Shown here in pieces: positions 27,054 through 35,807 of a stretch of DNA of 64,000 nucleotides (position 1 is the stretch's first letter; every line of letters starts with the position of its first letter). The translations under genes were made by a program, and so were the position numbers. The DNA comes from Butyrivibrio sp. X503 (GTDB lineage: Bacteria; Bacillota; Clostridia; Lachnospirales; Lachnospiraceae). Location: the NCBI RefSeq assembly GCF_003625475.1, contig NZ_RAIQ01000001.1:496001-560000 (forward strand). Direction: 5' to 3'. Under the pieces are notes generated by a model. The model worked only from the letters and a program-made list of their open reading frames with translations, ran no database searches and was not told the DNA's origin.

Positions 27054-28310
27054 TTATCTGAGCTCTTTCATCTCAACGATCCTGTGCTCGACTCTTGCCT
27101 TCTCTGCGGCGATTGCCATGACGTGGCTCTCTATAGATCTTTCTATCGCTGAGAGATTCTCAACATCATCTCCTTGTATCATATCGAGGAACTGCTCCAT
27201 AAGACCGGCATCCCCTCCGCCGTGGAAGCCCTCTCTCACATCGGGATTTAAGGTCTTTACTTCAGGTTCCTGCTGCCAGTTGGATGTAAAACAAATAATC
27301 TCTATCTCATTCTTTTCATCATCGCCTCGTATCTCACCGTTTTCGCACATAACCTTAATAGTTCTGCACATGCGGTTTGTAAAGCCGCTAAGATTAAACG
27401 AAGCATGAATTCCGTTTTCAAATTCAAATATTGCAACCTGATGATCGCAAACATTGTTGTCGCACTTATATACACATCTTCCGTATGGTCCTTCCTCAAT
27501 TGCTTTGATCAGGCTCTCCTCGCTCTGATCAACGGAAAGAACCGTCGCAGGCCAGTTACCCGCAATCGGAAGATAGACTTTTCTTGCGTCAAATCTGCAA
27601 TCCATAATTCCGCATTTGGAGCATCTCTCTGCACTGCCTTCAGGTGCATGAGCTTTATTAAAATATGTCAGCTCACCGAAGGATGAAACGCTCTTAGCTT
27701 TGCTGTTACACAGCCATGTCAAAAGATCCATATCATGGCATGACTTCTGCATAATAAGCGAACTTGTGATATCGCTGTTTCTCCAATTACCTCTTACAAA
27801 AGAATGAGCAATATGGAAATTACCGATATTCTCGTTATGCTGAATGTTTATGACTTTTCCGAGTTCTCCGGAATCTATTATCTTCTTGAGCGTAGCCCAG
27901 AAACCTGTGTATCTGAGCACATGGCAGACCATTATGCGACACTTGTTCTTAAGGGCAAGGTCCCTTATTCCGATACACTCATCAAGATCTGGAGAAATCG
28001 GCTTTTCAAGAAGTATGTCGTATCCAAGCTCAAGCGCACCCATTGTATGCTCATAGTGCTGCCTGTCCATGGTCGCAATAATAAGCGCATCACATACCTT
28101 CCCCAGCTTGTAAAAATCCGCGGGGTCCGTAAATACATGCGCATCATCCAATCCATATTTTTCCTTGGCTTCTCTTCTGCGGTTCTCATCAGGCTCAACC
28201 AAAAAAGTTATCTTGGCCCTCTTATGCTCAAAAGCATAGTCCGCATATATCCTGCCTCTTTGTCCCGCTCCTATAAGAGCAAGCTCCAATTTCTTGTCTG
28301 AAATCCCCAT
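27054..28310 (-). CDS. Gfo/Idh/MocA-family oxidoreductase
   Basis: A 418-residue NAD(P)-dependent sugar or inositol oxidoreductase. The Rossmann fold starts ELALIGAGQRGRIYAD at about 9-24, then ATMDRQHYEHT near 79 and the EKP motif (LLEKPISPD) at about 99-107, which positions the cofactor and substrate. SCHDMDLLTWL near 188 carries the family His/Asp pair. A cysteine-rich insert with CSKCGIMDC and CVYKCDNNVC (about 230-290) is unusual and may bind zinc. It is the first gene of the sugar operon, opposite the LacI gene. Substrate unknown. Confidence 0.88.
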   Translation of the reverse strand: MGISDKKLELALIGAGQRGRIYADYAFEHKRAKITFLVEPDENRRREAKEKYGLDDAHVFTDPADFYKLGKVCDALIIATMDRQHYEHTMGALELGYDILLEKPISPDLDECIGIRDLALKNKCRIMVCHVLRYTGFWATLKKIIDSGELGKVINIQHNENIGNFHIAHSFVRGNWRNSDITSSLIMQKSCHDMDLLTWLCNSKAKSVSSFGELTYFNKAHAPEGSAERCSKCGIMDCRFDARKVYLPIAGNWPATVLSVDQSEESLIKAIEEGPYGRCVYKCDNNVCDHQVAIFEFENGIHASFNLSGFTNRMCRTIKVMCENGEIRGDDEKNEIEIICFTSNWQQEPEVKTLNPDVREGFHGGGDAGLMEQFLDMIQGDDVENLSAIERSIESHVMAIAAEKARVEHRIVEMKELR

Positions 28311-28444
28311 ACCGTTTACCTTTTGTTACCTTGTGTTTCCTACTTTGTTACCTCGATTATATCATCGAGATCAAAAATGATAAATGTGAGAAATATACAC
28401 TTTTTGATGGCTATTTTTGTACACAATAACAACTTGCCAATCAA

Positions 28445-28504
28445 TTGACACTATGTTAAAACTCTCCTATAATTCAAAGTAGTTAGACTTTGTTTACTAA
28501 ACAA
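28445..28504 (+). promoter_or_regulatory. lacI promoter with a 15-bp palindromic operator
   Basis: TTGACA (28445-28450), a 17-bp spacer and TATAAT (28468-28473) form a consensus sigma-A promoter. A perfect palindrome TTGTTTACTAAACAA lies at 28490-28504, at or just past the expected transcription start and ten bases or so before the ATG. This is a typical position for a LacI-family operator and implies autorepression. On the minus strand the oxidoreductase leader holds two AGGTAACAAA repeats instead, so control of the operon may use a different site. Confidence 0.75.
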
Positions 28505-28517
28505 GAGGTGACTGTTT

Positions 28518-29546
28518 ATGAGCAATATTAGAGATGTTGCCAAAGAAGCGGGCGTTTCGACTGCTACCGTATCCCGCGTTATAAACCATGACACAATGGG
28601 TAGAATGACTGAGGAGACCAAAGAAAGAGTTTGGGCTGCAATAGCTAAGCTTGGTTATAAAGCCCCTGCCGGAAGCGTAAAAAAGAAAAGCCAGGGTACT
28701 TCCGTATCCGATGATTCTCCGCAGCAGATTGGCTGTGTTATCAGCACGGATAAGGATAAATACAGCGATCCCTACTTCCTTAGCATTCTTTCCGCTATAG
28801 AAGAGCAGGCAAGGCGAAACGGCTGTAGTGTCCCTTTCGTTGTTACCTCCAAAGAGATTGAGGATACTCCTATCGTTGATACCTTCTTTTCAGGTAAACT
28901 CGACGGTATCATTCTCATGAACACTTTGAGCAATGATATATATTCTTCTATTAAGAAAAAAGTTCCGGCGATTGTCGGAATAGACACGGCACACACAGAC
29001 ATAGACAATATTATCTACGATCACTATGCAGCCGCTTCTATGGCTGTTGATACCCTTTATAAAAAAGGCTATAAGAAGATCGGATTTCTCGGTGCTTCTC
29101 CTTCTGGTCTTGCATTCGAAGACAGCAAGCGTTTCAGAGGATATTTAAGTTCCATGTATGCTCACAAGCTTACGATTGATCCTCGCACGACAGTTGATTG
29201 CAAATGGCAGGAGGATGCATGTTTTAAGGCAATTAAAAAAATGCATAAGGGTGGATATCTCCCCGATGCATTTGTGGTTGCAAGCGATCTTATGGCGATG
29301 GCGGTATTACGCGCGCTTTATGATCTTGATATCAAGGTTCCGGACAAAGTGGCCGTTATGGGTATTTCAAACATTGAAATGTCTCGTTTCTCAAATCCGC
29401 CGCTTTCAACGATCGGTATTCACACAGCACAGATGGGTACGCTCGCTTTCGACACCTTGAAGCAGCGCATGGAAGGCTACGACATGCTTCCTCGCACGAT
29501 CGCACTTCCGCTGGAGATTGTGCTCAGAGCGTCTACCAATGATTAG
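28518..29546 (+). CDS. LacI-family transcriptional regulator of the sugar locus
   Basis: A 342-residue repressor. The HTH (IRDVAKEAGVSTATVSRVIN, residues about 4-23) and hinge are followed by a periplasmic-binding-like sensor domain from about residue 70, with GIILMNTLS near 130 and a YKKIGFLGASPSG stretch near 188. It is divergent from the oxidoreductase-transporter-kinase operon and almost surely controls it in response to the imported sugar or its phosphate. The last 14 bases overlap the convergent HAD gene, so no terminator separates the two. Confidence 0.93.
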   Translation: MSNIRDVAKEAGVSTATVSRVINHDTMGRMTEETKERVWAAIAKLGYKAPAGSVKKKSQGTSVSDDSPQQIGCVISTDKDKYSDPYFLSILSAIEEQARRNGCSVPFVVTSKEIEDTPIVDTFFSGKLDGIILMNTLSNDIYSSIKKKVPAIVGIDTAHTDIDNIIYDHYAAASMAVDTLYKKGYKKIGFLGASPSGLAFEDSKRFRGYLSSMYAHKLTIDPRTTVDCKWQEDACFKAIKKMHKGGYLPDAFVVASDLMAMAVLRALYDLDIKVPDKVAVMGISNIEMSRFSNPPLSTIGIHTAQMGTLAFDTLKQRMEGYDMLPRTIALPLEIVLRASTND

Positions 29547-30204
29547 GTAATGCGGTAATTGCTCGATACAATTCTTCCATGGTATTTACGACTGCAATGG
29601 CACCTTTGGCTTTCATCTCTTCGAGGTCTCCGAAGCCCCAGGTTACTGCAATGCAAGGAATATTAAATTCTGCAGCACCTGTGACATCATATGTAGTATC
29701 ACCTATCATAACAGTATCGGATAGCTCATCTTTGTCTTCAAGAGAAATCTTATCCAAAAGATATCTGATAACATCCTCTTTTTTCTCACGTTTAGCGTCA
29801 TAGGTTGCCCCGGCAACTTCTTTGAAATATTTAGTCATATCGAAGTGGTCGAGTACTTCCAGAGAAGTCTTCTCAGGCTTGGATGTTGCGACATATAGGT
29901 TATAACCCTCGTCGTTTAACTTCTGCAAAAGTTCTATCATGCCCGGATATGGTTTGTTTTCAAACTTTCCTATCGTATTGTAACGCTCTCTGTATATCTC
30001 AACCGCGTCTCTGGAGTTTTCTTCTTTTACCCCGCATCTTACAAAACTGTCGCCAAGCGGAGGTCCGATAAAAGTTGGAAGAAGCTCATCCGCCGGAGGC
30101 GTTAATCCCATCTTTTCGTAGGTATAAAGAACGCTTTTAATTATTCCTTCCGATGAATCTGTAAGTGTTCCGTCCAAGTCAAATAAAATATTCTTGTATC
30201 CCAT
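29533..30204 (-). CDS. HAD-superfamily hydrolase, phosphoglycolate phosphatase-like
   Basis: A 223-residue HAD subfamily IA phosphatase. Motif I is FDLDGTLTDS near residue 8 with the nucleophile Asp, motif II ATSKPEKT near 110, and motifs III/IV near KREKKEDVIRYL and VMIGDTTYDVTGA (about 170). It belongs to the Gph/PhnX-like group, whose substrates are small phosphosugars. The start at 30204 has AAAGGA in front. It follows another HAD gene by 16 bases on the same strand and overlaps the lacI end by 14 bases. Confidence 0.86.
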   Translation of the reverse strand: MGYKNILFDLDGTLTDSSEGIIKSVLYTYEKMGLTPPADELLPTFIGPPLGDSFVRCGVKEENSRDAVEIYRERYNTIGKFENKPYPGMIELLQKLNDEGYNLYVATSKPEKTSLEVLDHFDMTKYFKEVAGATYDAKREKKEDVIRYLLDKISLEDKDELSDTVMIGDTTYDVTGAAEFNIPCIAVTWGFGDLEEMKAKGAIAVVNTMEELYRAITALPNHW

Positions 30205-30220
30205 CTCAGGTCCTTTCTGC

Positions 30221-30886
30221 TTAGATTGCTTCCGCAAGATAGTCTTTAACATCGATCAAACTATCAAGTACTTTTTCCGCTTTTTCTTTCATCTCATCAT
30301 CTGCGGGAAGAATATCGGGAACCATGATAGGTCTTAGCTTACCGGCGTTAGCCGATCTTATTCCGTTGTAGGAATCCTCGATGGCATATGCTCTCTCGGG
30401 CTCTACTCCAAGTTCTTCGCAGGCTTTAAGATAAATATCGGGAGCGGGTTTACTTCTTTTTACCATATCTCCGCAGATAAGCACATCAAAGTATTCAAGT
30501 ATGTTCGCATCGCGTAGCTGTGCTTCAACCTTTGCTTTTCTCGTCGAAGAAGCAAGTGCGATCTTTTTGCCGCTGTTCTTAAGGAAAGACAGGATCTCTT
30601 TTATTCCTTCTTTCATCGGAAGTCGGCCTCCGGAATATTTATCATGAAATATCTGATTTGCTTCAACATCATATTCATCATACGGAAAGTCCTCTCCGTA
30701 TGCCTCAAGCATTATCTCTTTTGTCTTAGCAACGGTTACTCCTATACATTTATAGAAATTCTCTTCCACATTCGAGATATTGTACTTGTTTGCAAGCTCT
30801 TTCCAGCAATCCATTATTGCTCTCTCCGAATCGAAAATAACACCGTCCATGTCAAAAACTACTGCGTCAAAATCCCTAGTTGTCAT
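30221..30886 (-). CDS. HAD-superfamily hydrolase, beta-phosphoglucomutase-like
   Basis: A 221-residue HAD IA protein. Motif I is FDMDGVIFDSE near residue 11, motif II ALASSTRKAKVEAQL near 114, and motif IV YAIEDSYNGIRSANAGKL near 166. The FDMDGVIFDSE/EDSYNGI combination is found in beta-phosphoglucomutase and sugar-phosphatase relatives. It lies directly before the Gph-like gene in the same unit, and both follow a membrane-protein gene. The two may act on sugar phosphates, but a link to the neighbouring sugar locus is not proven because they are on the other side of the lacI gene. Confidence 0.86.
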   Translation of the reverse strand: MTTRDFDAVVFDMDGVIFDSERAIMDCWKELANKYNISNVEENFYKCIGVTVAKTKEIMLEAYGEDFPYDEYDVEANQIFHDKYSGGRLPMKEGIKEILSFLKNSGKKIALASSTRKAKVEAQLRDANILEYFDVLICGDMVKRSKPAPDIYLKACEELGVEPERAYAIEDSYNGIRSANAGKLRPIMVPDILPADDEMKEKAEKVLDSLIDVKDYLAEAI

Positions 30887-30894
30887 TTTTTCTC

Positions 30895-31233
30895 CTACTC
30901 ACTTTCTATGCTTTTAAAACCGCTCTCGACAGAGCCATCGATTAACTCTATCTGCCCCGTCATATCTTTTGCCGACGAAGGGAACGGTGCGTAACCGACC
31001 TGATCTCCCGAAACGGGATAATAGAATGTCGTCCCGTCTATTTCAAAGGTATCGACATCGTATGTCCCGTAATCCTGTTGATATACAAGCCACTTTGAAT
31101 TATATCTCTTTTCCTCATCCAAGATCAGGAATGCGCCTTTATATATGTACCACAGCGCAAACATTGCAATAACGCATTTAAAGCATGTAAGCGCCACGCC
31201 TCGGTCAATTCTGTTGTAAATAATTATAACCAC
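30895..31233 (-). pseudogene. C-terminal part of the LIC_10190-like membrane protein, out of frame
   Basis: This 112-residue frame begins with a membrane-like helix (VVIIIYNRIDRG) and continues with ALTCFKCVIAMFALWYIY. It then ends with a soluble tail (TFYYPVSGDQVGYAPFPSS) of the type found at the end of LIC_10190-type membrane proteins. It starts ten bases before the upstream frame stops, with only a GTG and a weak ribosome site. A one-base change near 31251-31256 would join LRYG...MHFLP to AAIICGRVVIII in one frame. A real frameshift or sequencing error is more likely than a separate small gene. Confidence 0.65.
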
Positions 31234-32699
31234 TCTTCCGCATATGATCGCTGCGGTAAGAAGTGCATATCGATTCCGTATCTTATAAGCGGTGCGCTGT
31301 TAAACCAGAACAAAAGACATATTATCATCGTTCCGCCTATAGCCATAAAATCAATCTGATTAAGCATGGTCCTGTGGCTTATGGAAAAGACCTTGTTTTC
31401 TTTGGTTGCTTTTTTCTCAAAATGTGTTCCGAGGAAAAGACCTGCCATAAGGAGGTAGATCACAATTGAAACAATATCGAGAAGTATTATTCCCTTGTCA
31501 AACGTCAAAAGACCTTTAAACCAAGTAGGGAACCAAACAGAAAGCGGGGCATTTCCATACTTTACAACATCGCTAAATCCACGTCCGAATGTCTTTATCT
31601 CCAGTGCATCATACTGCGCAAGCCCCTTAGGAATCTTCCAGCTTACATTAAACAGATCAATGAATGTAACAGGATACACCAACCAGCCCGATATCAGTAC
31701 ATTCCTTATAAGGAACGGAGCAACTATCAAAAGTGCAAAAAGCACGGATACACCAAGCACTTTCATCTTATGTCTGTCTCTGTTACGCATAAGCTTATAG
31801 ATCGGCACCAGTGACAAAAGAAGCAGCGGCGCTGCGGCAAGCTTGATCGTAACGGCAAAAACTCCAAGAAGAGCCAGATGTATGTACGGAACATAGGATT
31901 TTTCGTGAACCACATTGAGATCCAGCCAACTGATTATTATGTAAAAAACAAGTGATGCCAGAAAATAATCCGATGCCGGTGAAACTATCTCATCAAGCAC
32001 CGTAAAAAGATAATAGATTGCCGCTATCCTCGCAAAATCCGATAAGATAAAGTGTTTTCTGACAATGATATGCTTGATATCAAGGCATTGCCATCCCAGG
32101 ATAAGTGCAAGGAAGCCGGCCATAACATGGTACGATTGTCCTCCGAGAAACGCCATACTGTAAAGTGCAGACAGCGCAAAGGCAGAGCTGTTATAAGCAA
32201 GTCTTACATGAAGATTTCCAAGCCCTTTCACAACCCCGAATTCTTCAATCCATCTTATCGACTGCGCATGATAAAGATCGCTGTCATAATGCATTATTCC
32301 GTGAGAAGTCGCATAAGCCATTATAAGAAATACGGCGGCATATAAAAAAATATTGCCCTCACTCTTTAATCGTCTGGTAAGATCAGCAAGATCTTCACGC
32401 AGCTCAACTCTGTAATAAGTCGCGATAACAACACATATCGCAACAAGTAAAATATTCTCCGCAAGATCGATTCCGGAGAACAGGCTGAAAATCTGCGCAT
32501 AGACAGTCGTAAGGACAACACCTGTGATTATGTAATTTTTATGGGACTTAATTCTGTAACGCTGCTCTTTTTTTGTTTTTCCTTTATTGGTACCTGCAAG
32601 CTTCTTCTCTCCGCGGGAAAGAATCACATGAATAAAGCAGTATCCCATCAAGTATGTGGTTATCGTCACATATGTCCATAGCAATATGACCAACAACAT
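31224..32699 (-). CDS. Polytopic membrane protein, LIC_10190-like (probably truncated by a frameshift)
   Basis: A 491-residue protein with at least eleven membrane helices, including TIKLAAAPLLLLSLVPIYKL near residue 289 and a loop HYDSDLYHAQSIRWIEE near 140. The latter resembles the DxD-like first loop of PMT-type glycosyltransferases. The layout and the loop match LIC_10190 family proteins. The frame ends with FLPQRSYAEEWL, where the adjacent frame continues the helix, so the true protein is probably about 600 residues. It follows a DUF212 gene on the minus strand. A role in lipid-linked sugar transfer is inference. Confidence 0.7.
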   Translation of the reverse strand: MLLVILLWTYVTITTYLMGYCFIHVILSRGEKKLAGTNKGKTKKEQRYRIKSHKNYIITGVVLTTVYAQIFSLFSGIDLAENILLVAICVVIATYYRVELREDLADLTRRLKSEGNIFLYAAVFLIMAYATSHGIMHYDSDLYHAQSIRWIEEFGVVKGLGNLHVRLAYNSSAFALSALYSMAFLGGQSYHVMAGFLALILGWQCLDIKHIIVRKHFILSDFARIAAIYYLFTVLDEIVSPASDYFLASLVFYIIISWLDLNVVHEKSYVPYIHLALLGVFAVTIKLAAAPLLLLSLVPIYKLMRNRDRHKMKVLGVSVLFALLIVAPFLIRNVLISGWLVYPVTFIDLFNVSWKIPKGLAQYDALEIKTFGRGFSDVVKYGNAPLSVWFPTWFKGLLTFDKGIILLDIVSIVIYLLMAGLFLGTHFEKKATKENKVFSISHRTMLNQIDFMAIGGTMIICLLFWFNSAPLIRYGIDMHFLPQRSYAEEWL

Positions 32700-32725
32700 A
32701 GAAAAACGCCCCTCTTACCTTTTAG

Positions 32726-33181
32726 TTACATAGAAGAAACAATCACGCCGACAATAACACCTATGATCGCTCCGAATAAAACCTGCATAGGCGTATGGCC
32801 TACAAATTCTTTCAGTTTCTCCTCAACAGGTATATCACTGTCAAGCTGAAGGAACCAATCCATCATATTATTTATGACCTTGGCCTGAATTCCGGTCTCA
32901 CGTCTTACTCCGGTCGCATCATGCATAACGATAAGAGCAAGTACTCCGGCGATCGCAAACTCAAAAGATGATGCACCGTAGAGAGCATAGGATGTAGTGA
33001 CCACAGCCATTACAGTCGCCGAATGTGAGCTTGGCATTCCGCCGTCACCCATAAGTCTCTCGGGGTTAAATTCCTTATTTACTATGATATATAATATAGT
33101 TTTTAAAACCTGAGCAACAAACCATCCGCAAAAAGCAGACACAAGAATCTTATTGCCGATTAGTTGATTAAAAACAGACAT
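32726..33181 (-). CDS. Divergent PAP2-family (DUF212) membrane protein
   Basis: A 151-residue membrane protein of the YuiD/DUF212 type, a divergent relative of PAP2 acid phosphatases. It carries RLMGDGGMPSSHSATVMAV near residues 42-60 and VMHDATGVRRETGIQAKVIN near 83-102, which match the PSSH and DATGVR signatures of that family, plus four to five helices. The parent family dephosphorylates lipid phosphates such as undecaprenyl pyrophosphate. For this branch no activity is established. It lies between rfbD and the LIC_10190-like gene. Confidence 0.88.
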   Translation of the reverse strand: MSVFNQLIGNKILVSAFCGWFVAQVLKTILYIIVNKEFNPERLMGDGGMPSSHSATVMAVVTTSYALYGASSFEFAIAGVLALIVMHDATGVRRETGIQAKVINNMMDWFLQLDSDIPVEEKLKEFVGHTPMQVLFGAIIGVIVGVIVSSM

Positions 33182-33207
33182 CTAAAACCTCTATTCCGAT
33201 CTGATGA

Positions 33208-34083
33208 TCAAAGGATTCCCTTTAAGTATTCCTCGATAGCATCATGCCAATCAGCAAACATATAATCCGATGTGAGCTTGAGCATATAGTTCTCAAGAAT
33301 ACTGTATGCAGGTCTTGGTGCTGCCTGAGGATTCTTTTCAAGGTATTCCTTGGTTGTCACATGGTTAACTCTTGTCTTTTTGCCTGCAATCCTGAATATC
33401 TCTTCCGTAAAATCAGCCCAGTTGGTTGATCCTTCACATGTTCCGTGGAAAGTTCCGTAATTATCCGTAGGGAAAAGATAGCAGATTGCCTTTGCAAGCT
33501 CCGTAGCACTTGTAGGTGTTCCGAGCTGATCCTTTACCACACTTACCTCTTCATACTTTTCGGAAAGATTAAGCATAGTCTTTACGAAGTTCTTGCCATC
33601 GCCATATAACCAAGCTGTTCTTACTATAAAGAAGTTCTTCGCAAACTCTTTTACGAACTCTTCTCCGGCAAGCTTGGTCTTTCCATATACACTTACAGGT
33701 CCCGTCTTATCAAACTCGATATAGGGCTTGTCGCCGTTTCCCGCAAAAACATAATCTGTCGAAACATGAACAAGTTTAGCTCCTACTTCGGTTGCGGCGA
33801 TTGAAAGATTTCTCGGGCCTATCGCATTGATCTTATATGAAAGATCTATATCGCTCTCCTGCTTATCTACAGCAGTATATGCAGCGCAGTTAATGATAGC
33901 CGCGGGCTTAACTTTTCTTGCCAGTTCAAGGCAAGCATCCACATTGGTTATATCAAGCGGTGTGATGCCCTCGCCCTCAAAAACATCGGTATTAATAAGC
34001 TCATACTTGTCGTTATTTCCAAGTTCGATATTGATTGCTCTTCCGAGCTGTCCGTTACAACCTGTAATAATAATTTTTTCCAT
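33208..34083 (-). CDS. rfbD: dTDP-4-dehydrorhamnose reductase
   Basis: A 291-residue short-chain dehydrogenase (RfbD/RmlD) that makes dTDP-L-rhamnose in the last step of that pathway. The NAD(P) motif is ITGCNGQLGRAIN near residue 5-17, STDYVFAGNGDKPY lies near 104-117, and the catalytic YxxxK reads YGKTKLAGE near 129-137. RTAWLYGDGKNFV follows near 153. The start at 34083 has AAAGGTGG in front; the upstream ATG at 34104 has none. No rfbA, B or C is nearby, so dTDP-rhamnose synthesis must be completed elsewhere. Confidence 0.92.
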   Translation of the reverse strand: MEKIIITGCNGQLGRAINIELGNNDKYELINTDVFEGEGITPLDITNVDACLELARKVKPAAIINCAAYTAVDKQESDIDLSYKINAIGPRNLSIAATEVGAKLVHVSTDYVFAGNGDKPYIEFDKTGPVSVYGKTKLAGEEFVKEFAKNFFIVRTAWLYGDGKNFVKTMLNLSEKYEEVSVVKDQLGTPTSATELAKAICYLFPTDNYGTFHGTCEGSTNWADFTEEIFRIAGKKTRVNHVTTKEYLEKNPQAAPRPAYSILENYMLKLTSDYMFADWHDAIEEYLKGIL

Positions 34084-34108
34084 TTTTCCACCTTTAAAAT
34101 TCAAAAGT

Positions 34109-34128
34109 GGACGGCATCGCTGCCGTCC
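34109..34128 (-). terminator. Hairpin terminator downstream of the HPr gene
   Basis: GGACGGCA (34109-34116) pairs with TGCCGTCC (34121-34128) around a 4-nt loop. On the minus strand the stem is followed by ACTTTTGAATTTT. A second small hairpin, ATAAATC/GATTTAT at 34131-34150, precedes it. Confidence 0.65.
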
Positions 34129-34178
34129 GCATAAATCCTCGCTGATTTATACCTGCCTAAGTTTATCACATATGGCAA

Positions 34179-34442
34179 TTATTCGCCAAGCCCTGTCTCA
34201 ATAGCTTCAACCATGGCACTCATGGCTTCTTCCTCGTCAGGACCTTCGCACTTAAATTCAAGCTCATCCCCACATTTGATACACGCGCCGAGAACACTGA
34301 GTACGCTCTTGGCATTTGCTGTATTATCCCCGTAGCTGAACGTAATATGTGATTTAAAATTCATAGCCACCTTACAAAGGTTGCCTGCAGGACGCAGGTG
34401 CAAGCCGGTAGGATTTGTAATAACCACCTTTCGACTAACCAT
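34179..34442 (-). CDS. HPr-family phosphocarrier protein
   Basis: An 87-residue PTS phosphocarrier. The conserved active-site His is in NPTGLHLRPAGNL (His14), and the regulatory serine region reads NAKSVLSVLGA near residue 46, as in HPr proteins phosphorylated by HPr kinase. The start at 34442 lies one base after the glmM stop; a longer frame upstream of it is out of context. HPr-like proteins relay phosphate or sense carbon status. The location directly after glmM is uncommon for ptsH, so a second HPr or Crh-like regulator is possible. Confidence 0.86.
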   Translation of the reverse strand: MVSRKVVITNPTGLHLRPAGNLCKVAMNFKSHITFSYGDNTANAKSVLSVLGACIKCGDELEFKCEGPDEEEAMSAMVEAIETGLGE

Positions 34443-34443
34443 A

Positions 34444-35793
34444 TTACAGCATGACCTCCTCAATAAGCTTAGCAAGCTTATTAGCCTCTCTATCGATTTC
34501 TGCCTGATCTTTACCCTCGATCATTACTCTGACAAGGGGTTCCGTTCCCGAAGGTCTTATAAGTACTCTTCCGTCACCGGCAAAGTGCTTCTCGAGTTCT
34601 TCAATTGCCCCCGCAATTTCAGGATACTCCATATAAGCTTCCTTCTTGTGATTCGGAACATGCGCATTTACAAGCGCCTGTGGCATTACTTCCATTACTT
34701 TTGCAAGTTCTGAAAGAGGCTTCTTTGTTGCAACCATAACTTCCAGAAGATGAAGAGCAGACAATAAACCGTCTCCGGTTGTGTTGTCGTCCAAGAAGAT
34801 AATGTGTCCTGACTGTTCGCCACCAAGGTTGGCACCGATTTCTTTCATGTGCTCGAGAACGTATCTGTCTCCTACCTTGGTCTTATCGACACGAATTCCT
34901 TCTCTCTCCGCCATCTTAAAGAATCCCAGGTTACTCATAATTGTTGCTACTATTGTATCTTTGGAAAGCTTACCCTTTTCTTTCATAAACTTTCCAATAA
35001 TAGCCATGATCTCATCGCCGTCCACAAGCTTACCGTTCTCATCAACGGCAAGGAATCTGTCGGCGTCCCCGTCGAAGGCAAGTCCGATGTCCGCCTTCTC
35101 AGTAACAACTCTTCCCATAAGCTCTTCCATATGAGTGGAACCACAGTTAGCGTTGATATTGGTTCCGTCCGGATTATTATGTATTACGATAACCTCAGCT
35201 CCGAGCTGCTTGATTGCTTCTACAGAAGTGTAATATGATGCACCTTCCGCACAATCCATTACAACCTTCATTCCATCAAGATTGATATCTACGGCTCTTA
35301 AGTTGTGGTTTATATATTCCTCTTTTGCGTCACTTCTGTTCTTGATCTTACCGATTCCGGCACCGGTTGGCATCTTAACGCCTTCCATATTGTTCTTTAT
35401 AAGTGCCTCGATCTCATCCTCAAGCTCATCGGGAAGCTTATATCCGTTTCCGTCAAAGAACTTGATTCCGTTAAATTCCATAGGATTATGTGATGCGGAA
35501 ATAACTACGCCTGCATCAACTCTGTATTTTCTGGTAAGATATGCAACTGCGGGAGTAGGAATAATACCTACATTAACTACATCCGCACCTACCGAGCAGG
35601 CACCTGCCATAAGTGCGCTCGCAAGCATATCACCTGAAAGTCTGGTGTCGCATCCGACCATGATAGTGGGTCTGTGATTAACCTCCTTGGATAACACATA
35701 TGCGCCTGCCTGTCCAAGCTGCATCGCAAGAAGCGGAGTGAGCTCGTCGTTGGCTACTCCTCTTACACCATCTGTTCCAAATAATCTACCCAT
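34444..35793 (-). CDS. glmM: Phosphoglucosamine mutase
   Basis: Converts glucosamine-6-phosphate to glucosamine-1-phosphate, on the path to UDP-GlcNAc and peptidoglycan. The 449 residues match GlmM. It starts [12 protein letters not shown]; the catalytic Ser101 is in [13 protein letters not shown], the metal-binding loop reads [12 protein letters not shown] near residue 239, and the C-terminal sugar-phosphate loop is [12 protein letters not shown] near 418. It follows cdaR by 14 bases, so it is in the cdaA-cdaR-glmM unit, where GlmM is known to bind and inhibit CdaA. The HPr gene follows. Confidence 0.97.
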   Translation of the reverse strand: MGRLFGTDGVRGVANDELTPLLAMQLGQAGAYVLSKEVNHRPTIMVGCDTRLSGDMLASALMAGACSVGADVVNVGIIPTPAVAYLTRKYRVDAGVVISASHNPMEFNGIKFFDGNGYKLPDELEDEIEALIKNNMEGVKMPTGAGIGKIKNRSDAKEEYINHNLRAVDINLDGMKVVMDCAEGASYYTSVEAIKQLGAEVIVIHNNPDGTNINANCGSTHMEELMGRVVTEKADIGLAFDGDADRFLAVDENGKLVDGDEIMAIIGKFMKEKGKLSKDTIVATIMSNLGFFKMAEREGIRVDKTKVGDRYVLEHMKEIGANLGGEQSGHIIFLDDNTTGDGLLSALHLLEVMVATKKPLSELAKVMEVMPQALVNAHVPNHKKEAYMEYPEIAGAIEELEKHFAGDGRVLIRPSGTEPLVRVMIEGKDQAEIDREANKLAKLIEEVML

Positions 35794-35807
35794 GATAAAA
35801 AACCTCT

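Noticed and set aside
30895..31233. Independent small membrane gene starting with GTG at 31233
   Set aside because: The reading frame continues the helix of the upstream protein and lacks a convincing ribosome site, so a frameshifted tail is the better explanation.
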